64,000 bases of DNA from Shewanella sp. OMA3-2 (GCF_021513195.1 NZ_CP090974.1:3794001-3858000); one strand, 5' to 3'; counted from the stretch's first letter, positions 39,267 through 49,472 are shown. The notes: generated by a model from the letters alone, not told the origin. Made by a program: numbers and translations.

Positions 39267-39746
39267 TTATGCCGCTTTTTGTTGAGGTGAACTTTCTAGC
39301 AATAAAATAGCGCTGTAACCTATCAAATGATTTACGCATTTTACGCCATTATCACCTAACTCAGTTGACGCTATTTCTTGAGCAGTATTGACAGCTCTAA
39401 AATACGTAACGCTATCATCACTCGTACCACAAAGACTAAAAAACAGTTTTAATACCGCTTTATGCTCTGCAAGTTGTAATGCTTTTTTCCATGACAACTC
39501 TAGTGATGCAATAGAACTAAAATCAAGTGTATCAACAAAGAACTGTCCGATCCTATGATCTAAACGCACTAAAAACTCTGTCTTTTTTGGAAAGTGATGA
39601 CTAATGCCTGTTCGACTAATGCCAGTTGCATTTGACAAGGTCGTATATGACATACCCTGAAAGCCTATTGTAAGAATTTGCTTAAGAGCTTCATCTAAAA
39701 TTTGATTTACGGTTTGTTCGGTTTCAACTCGTGAACGCTTAGCCAT
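39267..39746 (-). CDS. TetR-family transcriptional regulator
   Basis: 159 residues. The N-terminal HTH (ILDEALKQILTIGFQGMSYTTLSNATGISRTGISHHFPKKTEFL) is that of TetR/AcrR; the C-terminal ligand part is short. Regulated target unknown: neighbours are 270 nt away upstream and in a long gene-free stretch downstream. The gap 38903-39266 holds only a 26-codon open stretch (39050-39130, minus) that resembles one membrane helix and is probably chance or decay. Confidence 0.8.
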   Translation of the reverse strand: MAKRSRVETEQTVNQILDEALKQILTIGFQGMSYTTLSNATGISRTGISHHFPKKTEFLVRLDHRIGQFFVDTLDFSSIASLELSWKKALQLAEHKAVLKLFFSLCGTSDDSVTYFRAVNTAQEIASTELGDNGVKCVNHLIGYSAILLLESSPQQKAA

Positions 39747-40017
39747 ACCACGGTACCTCTTCTAATTATTTTGGAAAAAAGCTTACCAGACAGTATTAGA
39801 AAGTTCCGCTAAAAATAACGCCAAAAATATCATTATTAGCAAAATTACACGCCAAATTGTATCAAAAAACCACCAAAACCGTTACATTTGTTACGAATTT
39901 ACCTTTAAAATTCAAAGAGTATTAAGCTCTGTACCAACTAAGTTGCCCCAGAAAAACTGGCAAAAATGATCATGAAATTTTTTATTTTAAATAATCATAT
40001 AAATCAGTAGATAGCGC

Positions 40018-40992
40018 TTACAAATGTTGCGAGGATTCTAAATATTGACTAAGCCATTTTTGCGCAGCTGGCTTTCCCATTAAAAAATCTAATGTCGGTT
40101 GAAGAATTTTGGCTAAATCGGGTTGACGCCAGAACATATAATTAGGTAATGGTTGCACCACTCCTGCACCAAATGTTCGTTGGATTAAACTTGAAAATTC
40201 GCTAATGTCTCTGGTGGAATAATTAGGCAGATGCGGATAAATTTGACTCATAAATTGACGATAAGAAATATCTTTTACCAATGATTGCTGCTGATTCATT
40301 TGTAGCAAATACTGCAGTTGAGGGGCACTCCAGTGAGATAAATTATCACTATCATGAATAACGGCTAAGTTACGACGATGCAGTTGTTGCCAAGCAAAAT
40401 GTAACTGCTTGCTTTGCGCTAAATGCCAAAATAAATAAACATCAGCCAACCACTCATGCTGATAATCAGTTAAGTTTGTGGGTAATTCTTTACCCTGCAA
40501 TGCAATATTATGTAAATGCCCTACCTCATGCCACAAGCTCAACTGAGCCTGGTTTACAAGCTCAATACCATAGGTTTTAAGCCCGAGTGCCCCCGTCTGC
40601 TGCTTGGGCTCACGTTCAGCTTGTATTGCTATAATGCCGGCAATCGTTGAGTGATTAACAGCTAACACCATCGCACTTTTATAGCCTATGGATTGGCGTA
40701 TGTTAGATGCAGAAAGACTGATTTGTCCCTGTAAAGATTGCGGCAGTTTTTTAAGACAAGTCTCAATACTAACCAGTGGACAGACTAGTGCCCGCTTGTT
40801 GAAAATATCAACCCATTCAGATGAGTTATCGACGGATAATGTCGATGGTAGAACAGCTGTATGGGTTAACTGTTTAGCATGCAGATGGCTAGACAAAGTA
40901 ATACACAATAGCAGGCCAAGAAGTCTGATTAATTGGCCACGTTTGCCCTTCAAATCGATAAAAAAGCCAATGCGACGATAGCATTTAACCAT
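40018..40992 (-). CDS. Exported zincin-like putative metallopeptidase
   Basis: About 325 residues from the ATG at 40992 (the frame is open further upstream, but overlaps hldE). Hydrophobic leader RLLGLLLCITLSSHLHA suggests export. The motif LWHEVGHLHN is HExxH-like (HEVGH) and is followed 27 or so residues later by HEWLADVYLFW, giving a candidate third ligand Glu and an Asp, as in gluzincins. Three cysteines near residues 70-80 (LVCPLVSIETCLK) could form a disulfide. Substrate unknown. It lies downstream of hldE on the same strand. Confidence 0.55.
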   Translation of the reverse strand: MVKCYRRIGFFIDLKGKRGQLIRLLGLLLCITLSSHLHAKQLTHTAVLPSTLSVDNSSEWVDIFNKRALVCPLVSIETCLKKLPQSLQGQISLSASNIRQSIGYKSAMVLAVNHSTIAGIIAIQAEREPKQQTGALGLKTYGIELVNQAQLSLWHEVGHLHNIALQGKELPTNLTDYQHEWLADVYLFWHLAQSKQLHFAWQQLHRRNLAVIHDSDNLSHWSAPQLQYLLQMNQQQSLVKDISYRQFMSQIYPHLPNYSTRDISEFSSLIQRTFGAGVVQPLPNYMFWRQPDLAKILQPTLDFLMGKPAAQKWLSQYLESSQHL

Positions 40993-41047
40993 TTGAATAA
41001 GATCAATATCGATGAAGGGCAAGGTTTTGTGTAAAAACAGAGTCACA

Positions 41048-42478
41048 CTATTTACTAGCCATAATGTTTTGAATAATCGCGGTAGTTGACACCCCTTCTT
41101 CAAAACCAAGCACTTCTACCTTACCGCCATTTGCGATAACTTCTGCACCACCAGCAATATCTTCGATTTTGTAATCACCACCTTTTACTAACGAGTCTGG
41201 CAGTAAACGGGCAATAACGCGCTGTGGGGTATCTTCTGCAAAGGCTACAACCCAATCAACTGATGCCAAGCCAGCCAATACCGCCATACGGCGATCAACA
41301 GGGTTAACTGGACGACCATGGCCCTTTAAACGTTTAACCGACGCATCATCATTAACGGCAATAATTAATCTATCACCAAGCGCCCGAGCTTGTTGTAAAT
41401 AGCTAACATGTCCCGCGTGCAAAATATCAAAGCACCCGTTGGTCATCACAATTTTTTCGCCACGTAAACGGGCTTGCTCCATAGCAGAAGCTAACTGATC
41501 TTCACTCATTACCCCAAAGCCCGACTCGCCTTGATTGATCTTAAGGGCGTTAATCAACTCAATGCGGCTTACGGTAGAGGTGCCTAATTTACCTACCACA
41601 ATACCGGCAGCAGTATTGGCAATAGCACAGGCTTGTGCAAGCGTTGCTCCAGCGGCAATTGATGTCGCCAACGCTGAAATAACCGTATCACCGGCTCCGG
41701 TCACATCATGTACTTCACGGGCCACGGTAGGAATGTGTAATTCAGGCTGATCTTGGGTAATTAACGTCATACCTTTTTCAGAGCGAGTAACCAAAATTGC
41801 TTTAAAATCATGTTGCGTTAATAAGCCTTTGGCTTTTGCAATAAGGTCATCTTCACAGGTTACAGTACCGACAACGGCTTCAAACTCACTCATATTTGGG
41901 GTAATTAATGAAGCACCATGGTAGCGACCAAAATCACTTCCCTTAGGGTCAACCAACACACTCACGCCTTTGGCGCGGGCTTTGGCAATAAATGCTTTAG
42001 GTTCAATAATCGCCCCTTTGGCATAGTCAGATAATACTAAAACATCAATATCATCTAATAAGGCTTCAGCTTGCTGAAATAGCATTTCACTGTGGCTAAG
42101 CTCAAAAGGTTCTTCAAAATCAAGACGAATTAACTGCTGGTTACGTGATAATACCCTTAACTTAGTGATAGTCGGCTTGCCTTCAACCGCCAACCACTGC
42201 GGCTCAACCCCAAGAGCTCTGATCCCTAACGTCAGCGCTTCAGCGGTTTCATCTTGGCCTACCAGGCCGGCAAGTTTTACCTTGCCTCCTAAAGCAGCAA
42301 CGTTTAATGCCACGTTAGCCGCCCCACCTGGGCGATCTTCAATTTGATTTATTTTTACAACAGGCACAGGGGCTTCTGGCGAAATACGTGCAGTTGGGCC
42401 GACCCAATAACGGTCAAGCATTACATCGCCAATCACTAAAACACGGGCATTTTCAAAAGCAGGAAGAGAAACCTTCAT
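41048..42478 (-). CDS. hldE: Bifunctional heptose-7-phosphate kinase / heptose-1-phosphate adenylyltransferase
   Basis: Makes ADP-D-glycero-beta-D-manno-heptose for the LPS inner core. The N-terminal PfkB/ribokinase domain (residues 1-320) has [17 protein letters not shown] and the catalytic [14 protein letters not shown]. The C-terminal nucleotidyltransferase domain has [16 protein letters not shown] (HxGH-type) and [14 protein letters not shown]. 476 aa matches E. coli HldE. Divergent from lpxL, another LPS gene, with a shared promoter region of about 100 nt. Confidence 0.96.
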   Translation of the reverse strand: MKVSLPAFENARVLVIGDVMLDRYWVGPTARISPEAPVPVVKINQIEDRPGGAANVALNVAALGGKVKLAGLVGQDETAEALTLGIRALGVEPQWLAVEGKPTITKLRVLSRNQQLIRLDFEEPFELSHSEMLFQQAEALLDDIDVLVLSDYAKGAIIEPKAFIAKARAKGVSVLVDPKGSDFGRYHGASLITPNMSEFEAVVGTVTCEDDLIAKAKGLLTQHDFKAILVTRSEKGMTLITQDQPELHIPTVAREVHDVTGAGDTVISALATSIAAGATLAQACAIANTAAGIVVGKLGTSTVSRIELINALKINQGESGFGVMSEDQLASAMEQARLRGEKIVMTNGCFDILHAGHVSYLQQARALGDRLIIAVNDDASVKRLKGHGRPVNPVDRRMAVLAGLASVDWVVAFAEDTPQRVIARLLPDSLVKGGDYKIEDIAGGAEVIANGGKVEVLGFEEGVSTTAIIQNIMASK

Positions 42479-42581
42479 AGTGTAATCACTGTTTGTTGTA
42501 AAAAATTCCCCTGATTGTACCTAATTTTCACAAAGAAATGAGTTAGAATATTAAAAAATTTCATCGATAAACGAGCTATTT

Positions 42582-43508
42582 GTGATCGAAAAAGCCCAAT
42601 TCACCTCAAAACTCTATCACCCTAAGTATTGGTTACTCTGGTTAGGCGTAGCAATTATGCGCGTAACTCAACTTATGCCTATATCAATACAAATGAAAAT
42701 AGGCGCCGGATTAGGTCGTTTAGTGATGCTTGTGGCAGGAAGCCGAACCCACACAGCTAAGCGCAATATTCAATTGTGCTTCCCTGACATGCCTGAACAT
42801 GAACAGCAGGCATTACTAAAAAGTAACTTTGAAGAAACTGGCAAAGCGCTATTTGATACTATTAATGCATGGTGGTGGTCAGATGAAAAAGTGCAAGCGC
42901 ATATGACAATGACAGGTCAGGAGCATGTCGACACTAGTTTAAAAAATGGTAAAGGAGTGATTTTATTTGCCGTTCACTGTTTACCTTTAGAAATGGGTGC
43001 CCGTGTTTTTGGTCAATTTCAACCTGGTATTGGAGTCTATCGACCGCATAACAATCCGGTGATGGAATATTTGCAGGTAAAAGGTCGGCTTAGATCTAAT
43101 AAAGGCCTAGTGCCTAAACGGGATGTACGCCAGATGATCCGCAGTTTACGCGCACCGGATGTGATTTGGTACACGGCGGATCAGGACTTTGGCCGTTCAA
43201 GCGCGGTGTTTATTCCATTTTTTGCGGTAGCCGATGCAGCAACCATAACCGGTGCAACGTCGCTGGCTAAATTAGGTAAAGCAAATGTATTGCCTTTTAT
43301 TGTTGAGCGCACAAGCGATGATTCAGGCTATAAAATTGAGATATTACCCCCTTTGGATAACTTTCCTGGCGACAATGAATTAGATGATGCAATACGCGGC
43401 AATCAAATGGTTGAAAACATTATCAATAGAAACCGTTCACAATATATGTGGCTGCATCGACGCTTTAAAACACGCCCAGATGAAAATGGCCCATCGCTTT
43501 ACGACTAA
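42582..43508 (+). CDS. lpxL: Lipid A late acyltransferase (LpxL/LpxP type)
   Basis: 308 residues. Transfers a fatty acyl chain from acyl-ACP to Kdo2-lipid IVA at the inner membrane. An N-terminal hydrophobic helix (YWLLWLGVAIMRVTQLMPI) is followed by the acyltransferase motif AVHCLPLEMGARVFG, matching the HX4(D/E) box, and VYRPHNNPVMEYLQ, RGRLRSNK-like and YTADQDFGRSSAVF segments, all of which fit LpxL/LpxP rather than LpxM. Divergent from hldE. Specificity for lauroyl or palmitoleoyl chains cannot be read. Confidence 0.9.
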   Translation: MIEKAQFTSKLYHPKYWLLWLGVAIMRVTQLMPISIQMKIGAGLGRLVMLVAGSRTHTAKRNIQLCFPDMPEHEQQALLKSNFEETGKALFDTINAWWWSDEKVQAHMTMTGQEHVDTSLKNGKGVILFAVHCLPLEMGARVFGQFQPGIGVYRPHNNPVMEYLQVKGRLRSNKGLVPKRDVRQMIRSLRAPDVIWYTADQDFGRSSAVFIPFFAVADAATITGATSLAKLGKANVLPFIVERTSDDSGYKIEILPPLDNFPGDNELDDAIRGNQMVENIINRNRSQYMWLHRRFKTRPDENGPSLYD

Positions 43509-43697
43509 ATAAAGATCCACATGGCAGGCACCCTATAACCTTCTGTATAACAGAGATCGAATGTAAAATCGGTTAAATCTACTATATGAATCTAGAAATG
43601 GGTTGATATTTTAACCTGAATAAGTGACGATGCGCCCTGTCATAAAGTATTAGTTTTCATATAAAACAACCCTATTAAATAGGAATATCACAGCACT

Positions 43698-44615
43698 ATG
43701 TTAAACCTTGTAAAATATGCCGTTTTTACAGCAACTGTAGCAATAGTTAGCTTCAATAGTATTGCACTAGAATATCGCTTACCTGCTAAAGGCAGCTTAT
43801 TAGTCGGTGAAAACCAACACTATGTAGTGCCTGAAGGTAAACTGACACTTGAAGATATCGCCTCAAAGTTTCAATTAGGGTTAACCAATGTGTTGGAAGC
43901 AAACCCAGGTGTCGATCCATTTCTGCCTGCTCCAGGTAGCACTTTGGTGATCCCACATCAATTAATTTTACCTAATACAAAATTAGAAGGCATTGTCATT
44001 AACGTGGCTGAAATGCGTTTGTATTATTACCCAAAAGGCACTAATACCGTTGAAGTATTACCGATTGGTATTGGCCAAATTGGTCGCGACACGCCGGAAA
44101 GTTGGGTGACAACCGTACAGCGTAAGCGTGCTAACCCAACCTGGACACCTACCGCGACGACCCGAAAAATCTATGAAGCCAAGGGCATAACTTTACCTGC
44201 TGTATGGCCTGCTGGTCCTGATAACCCTATGGGTTTATATGCCCTTTATATCGGTAACCTGTTCGCTATTCATGGCACTAATGCGACTTTTGGTATCGGT
44301 TTACGGATAAGCCAAGGCTGTATTCGCTTACGCCATGATGATATTGAGCACTTATTTAATACTGTTCCTGTGGGCACCCGCGTTGAATTTGTAAATCAAC
44401 CGGTTAAATATACCGCTGAGCCTGATGGAAATCGTTATTTAGAAGTGCATCAACCACTGTCTAAAACACAAAATGAATTTGAATCTAATGAGCCTGTAGC
44501 ATTAACCTTTAATAAAGAAACGACTCGCTTTATTGCACACGCTGAAACAGACTCTTTTGTGTTAAAACGCTTATTGGAGCAACGTACTGGTATACCAACA
44601 CGTATCAACCCTTAA
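43698..44615 (+). CDS. L,D-transpeptidase (ErfK/YbiS family) with LysM-like domain
   Basis: 305 residues. Signal peptide (FTATVAIVSFNSIA, cleavage before LEYRLP), a LysM-like region around residues 30-75 (YVVPEGKLTLEDIASKFQLG), and a YkuD catalytic domain with FAIHGTNATFGIG and the cysteine motif SQGCIRLRHDDIE. It crosslinks peptidoglycan 3-3 or anchors Braun-type lipoprotein in the periplasm. Single gene with a terminator after it. Confidence 0.92.
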   Translation: MLNLVKYAVFTATVAIVSFNSIALEYRLPAKGSLLVGENQHYVVPEGKLTLEDIASKFQLGLTNVLEANPGVDPFLPAPGSTLVIPHQLILPNTKLEGIVINVAEMRLYYYPKGTNTVEVLPIGIGQIGRDTPESWVTTVQRKRANPTWTPTATTRKIYEAKGITLPAVWPAGPDNPMGLYALYIGNLFAIHGTNATFGIGLRISQGCIRLRHDDIEHLFNTVPVGTRVEFVNQPVKYTAEPDGNRYLEVHQPLSKTQNEFESNEPVALTFNKETTRFIAHAETDSFVLKRLLEQRTGIPTRINP

Positions 44616-44666
44616 GGTACCAGTTGGACTAAATAAGCTTACACACTGAGCGAATCAATTTGTATT

Positions 44667-44695
44667 AAAAAGACCCATACTTAATGGGTCTTTTT
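44667..44695. terminator. Terminator between L,D-transpeptidase and bactofilin genes
   Basis: AAAAAGACCCAT, loop ACTTA, ATGGGTCTTTTT: perfect 12-bp stem with A- and T-run flanks, serving both convergent genes. Confidence 0.9.
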
Positions 44696-44713
44696 CAGTT
44701 TACTGCCAGTGCT

Positions 44714-45619
44714 TTACTTATCAGTTTGTGTTTTATTTACCGCGTCAGTGATAGCGTTAACCTTAGCGGCTATCTTGTCTTCAACACCTACAAGCTCTTT
44801 CACTGACTCTTCTGATGATGTCTCTATATTGTCTGACATTAATTCATTTGACGCTTCCATTGCCTGTAAATCCTCCATTGCCATATTAGGATCTGCTAAT
44901 CCGGCATTGATTAACTCTTCCCGTTGTTCAACTAAAAACGTTTCTGTTTTAACATCATTTAATAACTTAGCGGCATTACGCTCAGTGATTGATTCAACCG
45001 ATTCAGATATCGGCGTAAACAACGCGGGTTCAGAACTCGCCTTTGGAGGTGAAGAAAACGAACTTAATGCACCCGATTGCCACCCTAACAAAGCCGCTAC
45101 AGCAATAGCCATAATGCTTAATAGGACTTTGTTGGAAGGCATATTGGTTTTTTGATCTTCATTCAAAGACGATGAAGATGTGGTTTGGGGTGACTGTTTG
45201 GCCACTTTTCTAGCTTGAACATTATCACTAGAGCTTGTTTGTTGAGACATCTGCCTAGCTATACTATCAGTGGATGCAGGCAACGCATCTGCATCTGGGC
45301 CCTTGGTTCGTTGGCCAATAAATTGACCGCCATCATATATTTCCATATCGTGGCTCGACACATCAGCCTCAACCACGCCCGTGCTAATAATCACTAATTT
45401 ATTACAAAACAATTTACCTTTTAGCGTACCGCTTACACGTAATTCTTGGCAATATACCTCGCCGTCAATTATTCCACCAGGCTCTATTTTGACTTCATCA
45501 CTGGAGCGAATTACGCCAGTTATTTTACCGGCAATTAACGCAGGACCTTGTATATCAATTTCGCCATTGAGCGACATATCTGCCCCAATGTAAGTTACAC
45601 CCTTGCTTTTATTATTCAT
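44714..45619 (-). CDS. Bactofilin-domain protein with C-terminal membrane anchor
   Basis: 301 residues. Residues 8-105 are a bactofilin/DUF583 beta-helix (YIGADMSLNGEIDIQGPALI, GVIRSSDEVKIEPGG, GEVYCQELRVSGTLKG). A Ser/Gln-rich linker follows, then one transmembrane helix at about 170-190 (VLLSIMAIAVAALLGWQSGA) and an acidic C-terminal tail. Cytosolic bactofilin polymers are thus tethered to the inner membrane with an outward tail. Most bactofilins are short and soluble, so the layout is notable. May organise envelope or division machinery; a ZapE-type ATPase is divergent from it. Confidence 0.8.
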   Translation of the reverse strand: MNNKSKGVTYIGADMSLNGEIDIQGPALIAGKITGVIRSSDEVKIEPGGIIDGEVYCQELRVSGTLKGKLFCNKLVIISTGVVEADVSSHDMEIYDGGQFIGQRTKGPDADALPASTDSIARQMSQQTSSSDNVQARKVAKQSPQTTSSSSLNEDQKTNMPSNKVLLSIMAIAVAALLGWQSGALSSFSSPPKASSEPALFTPISESVESITERNAAKLLNDVKTETFLVEQREELINAGLADPNMAMEDLQAMEASNELMSDNIETSSEESVKELVGVEDKIAAKVNAITDAVNKTQTDK

Positions 45620-45704
45620 TATTCTATCCTTTACAGATTTTTGGGGTGTTGTAAATCTACCTTAAACTAAACATAAACGCGACCCATGATACTGAGTTAT
45701 ACTA

Positions 45705-46907
45705 ATGCCGTTTACCCCTTTGAATCACGTTATGACATTATCGCCCCTTTCACAGTACCAAGTGTTAAGCCAAATAAACTTACAGCCTGATGAAGCTCAA
45801 TCGGTGGCTTTACAAGCACTAGACTCACTTTATTATCAATTAGGTTCTTCAAGCCATATCAGCGATATAAAAGGGATTTACTTGTGGGGAGATGTCGGCC
45901 GCGGTAAAACTTTTTTGATGGATTTGTTTTATCAAAGTATCACCAGCACCTCAAAGTTACGCCTGCATTTTCATCGATTTATGGCAATGTTACACCAACG
46001 TCTTAATCAAACGGCTGGCATTAGAGATCCACTCACCCACATTGCTAAAGACATTGCAAAGCAGTACCGTTTAATTTGCTTCGATGAATTTTTTGTTGCC
46101 GATATTGGCGATGCTATTTTATTAGCTCGTCTGTTTGAGACATTATTTACCGAGGGCGTAATATTAGTTGCCACATCCAACATTGCCATTAATGAGTTAT
46201 ATAAAGGCGGCTTACAACGCGATCGCTTTTTACCCACTATTGAATTACTTAAACGTCATACCCAAGAGATACACCTAAATGGTACAGTCGATCATCGCTT
46301 GAAAACCTATCCTGATGTCAACCAATCAAACGGCTTAGCACTAGATAACAATGCCGAATTAAGTAATTCATTATTTGCTTTGCCGTCCAAGCTAGATGCA
46401 CTCAGTGTTTATAATCTGTTACAACATAATGCCGCTTTAGCGATTGATCAAAATAGGCAATTTAACGCAAATGTTATCTCTATTTGCCAACGGCCTATTA
46501 TCATCAAAAATGCTATCGACACCCTTGCTTGGTTTGAATTTGACGCATTATGCAATGGCCCTAGAAGCGCACTGGACTATATCGAACTAGCAGGAAAATT
46601 TAACGCCATTCTACTTAGCGAGGTCCCCGCATTAGGCGGTGAAATTCGAAGTTGGATTAAAGCGCGGGGCACAGAAGATGGCGTGATAGCCACCAGCACA
46701 GGCGAAAGACAATTAGCCTATTCAATACAAGATGATCCGACTCGCCGCTTTATCAGTCTGGTGGATGAGTTATACGATCAAAAAGTGTGTCTTATTATTC
46801 ATTCAAACTATCCACTTGAAAGCATATATCAAGGCGGCGCATTGTCTTTTGAGTTTAAACGCACCTACAGTCGGTTAATTGAAATGAGGCGTTGGCTCAC
46901 AAGTTAA
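45705..46907 (+). CDS. zapE: AFG1/ZapE family ATPase
   Basis: P-loop ATPase of the AFG1/ZapE group, which in E. coli acts on FtsZ at late division. Walker A is GIYLWGDVGRGKTFLMDLF (residues about 60-78), then LHFHRFMAMLH, the Walker B ICFDEFFVADIGDA, and sensor VATSNIAINELYKGGLQRDRFLP. A late PAL GGEIRS..D segment and DELYDQKVCLI complete the family pattern. An internal ATG 27 nt downstream is an alternative start. It could be a second paralog, since divergence from classic ZapE is noticeable, but I cannot compare genomes here. Its stop overlaps the DUF3081 gene tail-to-tail. Confidence 0.85.
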   Translation: MPFTPLNHVMTLSPLSQYQVLSQINLQPDEAQSVALQALDSLYYQLGSSSHISDIKGIYLWGDVGRGKTFLMDLFYQSITSTSKLRLHFHRFMAMLHQRLNQTAGIRDPLTHIAKDIAKQYRLICFDEFFVADIGDAILLARLFETLFTEGVILVATSNIAINELYKGGLQRDRFLPTIELLKRHTQEIHLNGTVDHRLKTYPDVNQSNGLALDNNAELSNSLFALPSKLDALSVYNLLQHNAALAIDQNRQFNANVISICQRPIIIKNAIDTLAWFEFDALCNGPRSALDYIELAGKFNAILLSEVPALGGEIRSWIKARGTEDGVIATSTGERQLAYSIQDDPTRRFISLVDELYDQKVCLIIHSNYPLESIYQGGALSFEFKRTYSRLIEMRRWLTS

Positions 46908-47179
46908 TCTTGCGTGTATTTTTCGACGTCGCTAAAACGCGCTAGAAAGTTATCTAATGCTTCATTAGTAGGGTAATCAAACTGGTATTTGTTATGAAAG
47001 AAAATATCTAACTTTACCTGCACATCGCTTAAGGTAATAGTGTAACCATCAAACCCTGTTAGCGCATTAATGCCGCATAGGTGATAAACCGATTCAGTGG
47101 TATCTGAGGTTTTCTGACCATATTGGGTGACTTTATTAAACACTCGCAATGCCCTATGGATATCAATTTCGTTTTTCAT
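46904..47179 (-). CDS. DUF3081 family protein
   Basis: About 91 residues starting MKNEIDIHRALRVFNKVTQYG, the DUF3081 signature, ending DVEKYTQD. The ATG at 47179 is preferred over an open frame start at 47203 because the family begins here and a GGGAG ribosome site precedes it. Cytoplasmic, no known function. Convergent with the ZapE-type gene; the stops overlap by 3 nt. Confidence 0.8.
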   Translation of the reverse strand: MKNEIDIHRALRVFNKVTQYGQKTSDTTESVYHLCGINALTGFDGYTITLSDVQVKLDIFFHNKYQFDYPTNEALDNFLARFSDVEKYTQD

Positions 47180-47357
47180 ATCGCTCCCTTCAATTGGTCT
47201 CATTCAGATTAATAACCTGAATTCTGTGCTGCATTATGAGTCAATATCATATCGCAATTTTATTGATAATACATTGCTATCAAATACGAATACAGGGCAC
47301 AATCAGCCCATAAAATTATGCTGTTAACTGTTTTTCATCACAAGAGCTTAAATCACT

Positions 47358-48314
47358 ATGCCTGATATTGTTATCGCTTTTTTTGCCCTGGGCTTACTTG
47401 CAGGGTTGATTAAGTCAGATCTTAAAGTCCCTAAAGCTACCTATGAAACCCTGACCATTTTACTGATGCTAACCCTTGGCTTAAAAGGCGGTATGGCATT
47501 ACATGGTGAAACACATAACCTACAAATCAGTGAGCTGATCGCAATTATTGCTCTGGGGTTTATTATCCCGCTTACCCTGTACCCTATTTTACGTAAAGCA
47601 ATTCAACTCGAACAAAAAGAAGCCATCAGTATTGCGGCTCATTATGGCTCTGTGAGCGCGGGTACGTTCGCGGTTGTGTTAGCTATGGTCGATTATTCAG
47701 ATTTACCGTTACGCCCAGAGACAACACTTTACCTAGTGCTATTAGAATTACCGGCCATTATTATTATGTTATGGCTACATCGTCATCTAGAGGCTAAAAA
47801 TAACCCACAAATAACAACCGCTTCCCATGGCAGTGTATTGCATGAAGCGCTGACCAGTCGCGGTGTAGTGTTACTGTGTGGTGGTGTGGTTATCGGCTGG
47901 CTATATGGCAATGAAGGCATGGCGCCATTAACCCCTATTTTAATGGGCGGTTTTAAGACATTGCTAGCATTATTCTTATTAGAAATGGGTATTAGTACTG
48001 CAAAAGTGTGCTTTCCATTACCCTACAAGCAATGGCGTTTATTAGTGTTTGCTGCAGTAGCCCCTTTTATTTTAGCTTGGGTAGGTATTGGCTTAGGCTT
48101 TATGCTTGATTTACCTTCAGGCAGTATTTTAGTGTTGGCAGGGCTAAGCGCCAGTGCTTCATATATTGCAGCTCCCGCGGCAATTAAAGCGGCGATACCC
48201 GATGCAAATATTGGTTTAGCTATGCTGGCATCATTGGGGATCACCTTCCCTGTTAACGTGCTTATCGGTTTGCCTTTGTATCAAATTTGGATTGAAAAAC
48301 TAACACTAAATTGA
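47358..48314 (+). CDS. SbtA-like sodium-dependent bicarbonate permease
   Basis: 318 residues, about 10 membrane helices (first ALGLLAGLIK region; LTLGLKGGMAL; LYLVLLELPAIIIML). It belongs to DUF897/SbtA: two inverted halves, with the conserved YGSVSAGTFAV and ASASYIAAPAAIKAAIPDANIGLAMLASLGITFP. Proposed role is uptake of bicarbonate or another small anion with sodium. No PII-like SbtB gene is beside it. Confidence 0.85.
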   Translation: MPDIVIAFFALGLLAGLIKSDLKVPKATYETLTILLMLTLGLKGGMALHGETHNLQISELIAIIALGFIIPLTLYPILRKAIQLEQKEAISIAAHYGSVSAGTFAVVLAMVDYSDLPLRPETTLYLVLLELPAIIIMLWLHRHLEAKNNPQITTASHGSVLHEALTSRGVVLLCGGVVIGWLYGNEGMAPLTPILMGGFKTLLALFLLEMGISTAKVCFPLPYKQWRLLVFAAVAPFILAWVGIGLGFMLDLPSGSILVLAGLSASASYIAAPAAIKAAIPDANIGLAMLASLGITFPVNVLIGLPLYQIWIEKLTLN

Positions 48315-48420
48315 GCCAATGTGTAATTATGACTACTTTTTAGCGTTACGCCTCAGATTTTGGCTTAAGTTTAGATTTAAACTATGATAGTAATTAAATG
48401 AATATTGCATTATCGTTAAT

Positions 48421-48456
48421 AAAAAACAGGTCACCTTTAGGTGAACCTGTTTTTTA
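48421..48456. terminator. Bidirectional terminator between sbtA-like and GGDEF genes
   Basis: AAAAAACAGGTCACC and GGTGAACCTGTTTTTT pair with one bulge around a TTTA loop, with A- and T-runs. Serves both convergent genes. Confidence 0.85.
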
Positions 48457-48509
48457 TTATGTTAATTCAGCAGATGTGGAAATTCAGCACGCAAATAAGG
48501 ATGATGATT

Positions 48510-49472
48510 TTATTTATGATGAAGCGCTTTAACCGCAAACATAGCTTTGTCTGCTTTATCTAAATATTCATGTAAAGACATATTACTGTTATGTGCACGA
48601 TGTGCCACACCTGTGCTGTACACCAGTTTATAAGGCAAGTCATTTTCTTGGTTGTGTGTATTCACCAAAGCGTCAAACCGCTTTAATATCAGATCCAGAT
48701 TAAATTCTGCTTCATAATTTAATAACACGATAAACTCATCGCCGGCAAATCGTGCAATAACATCAGATTCTCTAAATCCATCTAACAATAATCCGGCAAA
48801 CTGCTGAAGCGCTTTATCACCTTCGGCATGACCAAATTGATCGTTAATTTTTTTAAAATGATCCAAATCGAAAAATAACAAACTGCTACCAATACCTTGC
48901 CGATCACAATTGGCAATCACTTGTTTGGCTAGTATTTCAAAGCCTTTGCGGTTTGAAATAGCTGTTAACGCATCTAATGTCGTTTGCTGAATAGCATTAA
49001 TTTCAGCTTCAACCAAGTGACCAAAATCTATTAACGATTGACGATCACTCTGTGAGAATTCACGCGGTTTATCGTCAATTATACACAAGGTACCAATACA
49101 CACTTTGTTTGGCATGGTCAGCGGATACCCCGCATAAAAGCGAATATTAGGCGGTTCCGCCACTAAGGGATTATCGGCAAAACGTGTGTCTTTGAAGGTA
49201 TCTTCGATAACAAAAACATCATGTTGCATAATAGCATGCCCACAAAACGAAATATCTCTGCCAGTTTGTTCAACTTCTATGCCTTGCACAGACTTAAACC
49301 ATTGGCGATCTTCGTCCACCAAGCTGACCAAGCATACTGACACCCCAAACAAACGTTTAGCTAGGCGTGTAATGCGATCAAACCGCTCTTCTGCGACAGT
49401 ATCAAGTAGATTTAAACCACGTAATGTTTCTAAACGTGTGCGTTCATTTTCGGGAATAGGTGCACATAACAT
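48510..49472 (-). CDS. GAF-GGDEF diguanylate cyclase
   Basis: 320 residues. An N-terminal GAF domain (residues 5-160; FCGHAIMQHDVFVIED and YAGYPLTMP...IGTLCIID) is followed by a GGDEF domain whose active site reads FAGDEF (AGDEF), a variant still active in many enzymes. LTAISNRKGFE and FFDLDHFKKINDQFGHAEGDKAL complete the signature. Soluble; probably makes c-di-GMP in response to a ligand of the GAF domain. No partner gene. Confidence 0.9.
   Translation of the reverse strand: MLCAPIPENERTRLETLRGLNLLDTVAEERFDRITRLAKRLFGVSVCLVSLVDEDRQWFKSVQGIEVEQTGRDISFCGHAIMQHDVFVIEDTFKDTRFADNPLVAEPPNIRFYAGYPLTMPNKVCIGTLCIIDDKPREFSQSDRQSLIDFGHLVEAEINAIQQTTLDALTAISNRKGFEILAKQVIANCDRQGIGSSLLFFDLDHFKKINDQFGHAEGDKALQQFAGLLLDGFRESDVIARFAGDEFIVLLNYEAEFNLDLILKRFDALVNTHNQENDLPYKLVYSTGVAHRAHNSNMSLHEYLDKADKAMFAVKALHHK

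Noticed and set aside
44709..45155. 148-residue open frame antisense to the bactofilin gene
   Set aside because: Ser/Asn-rich mirror of the acidic tail; no ribosome site and it overlaps the terminator side.
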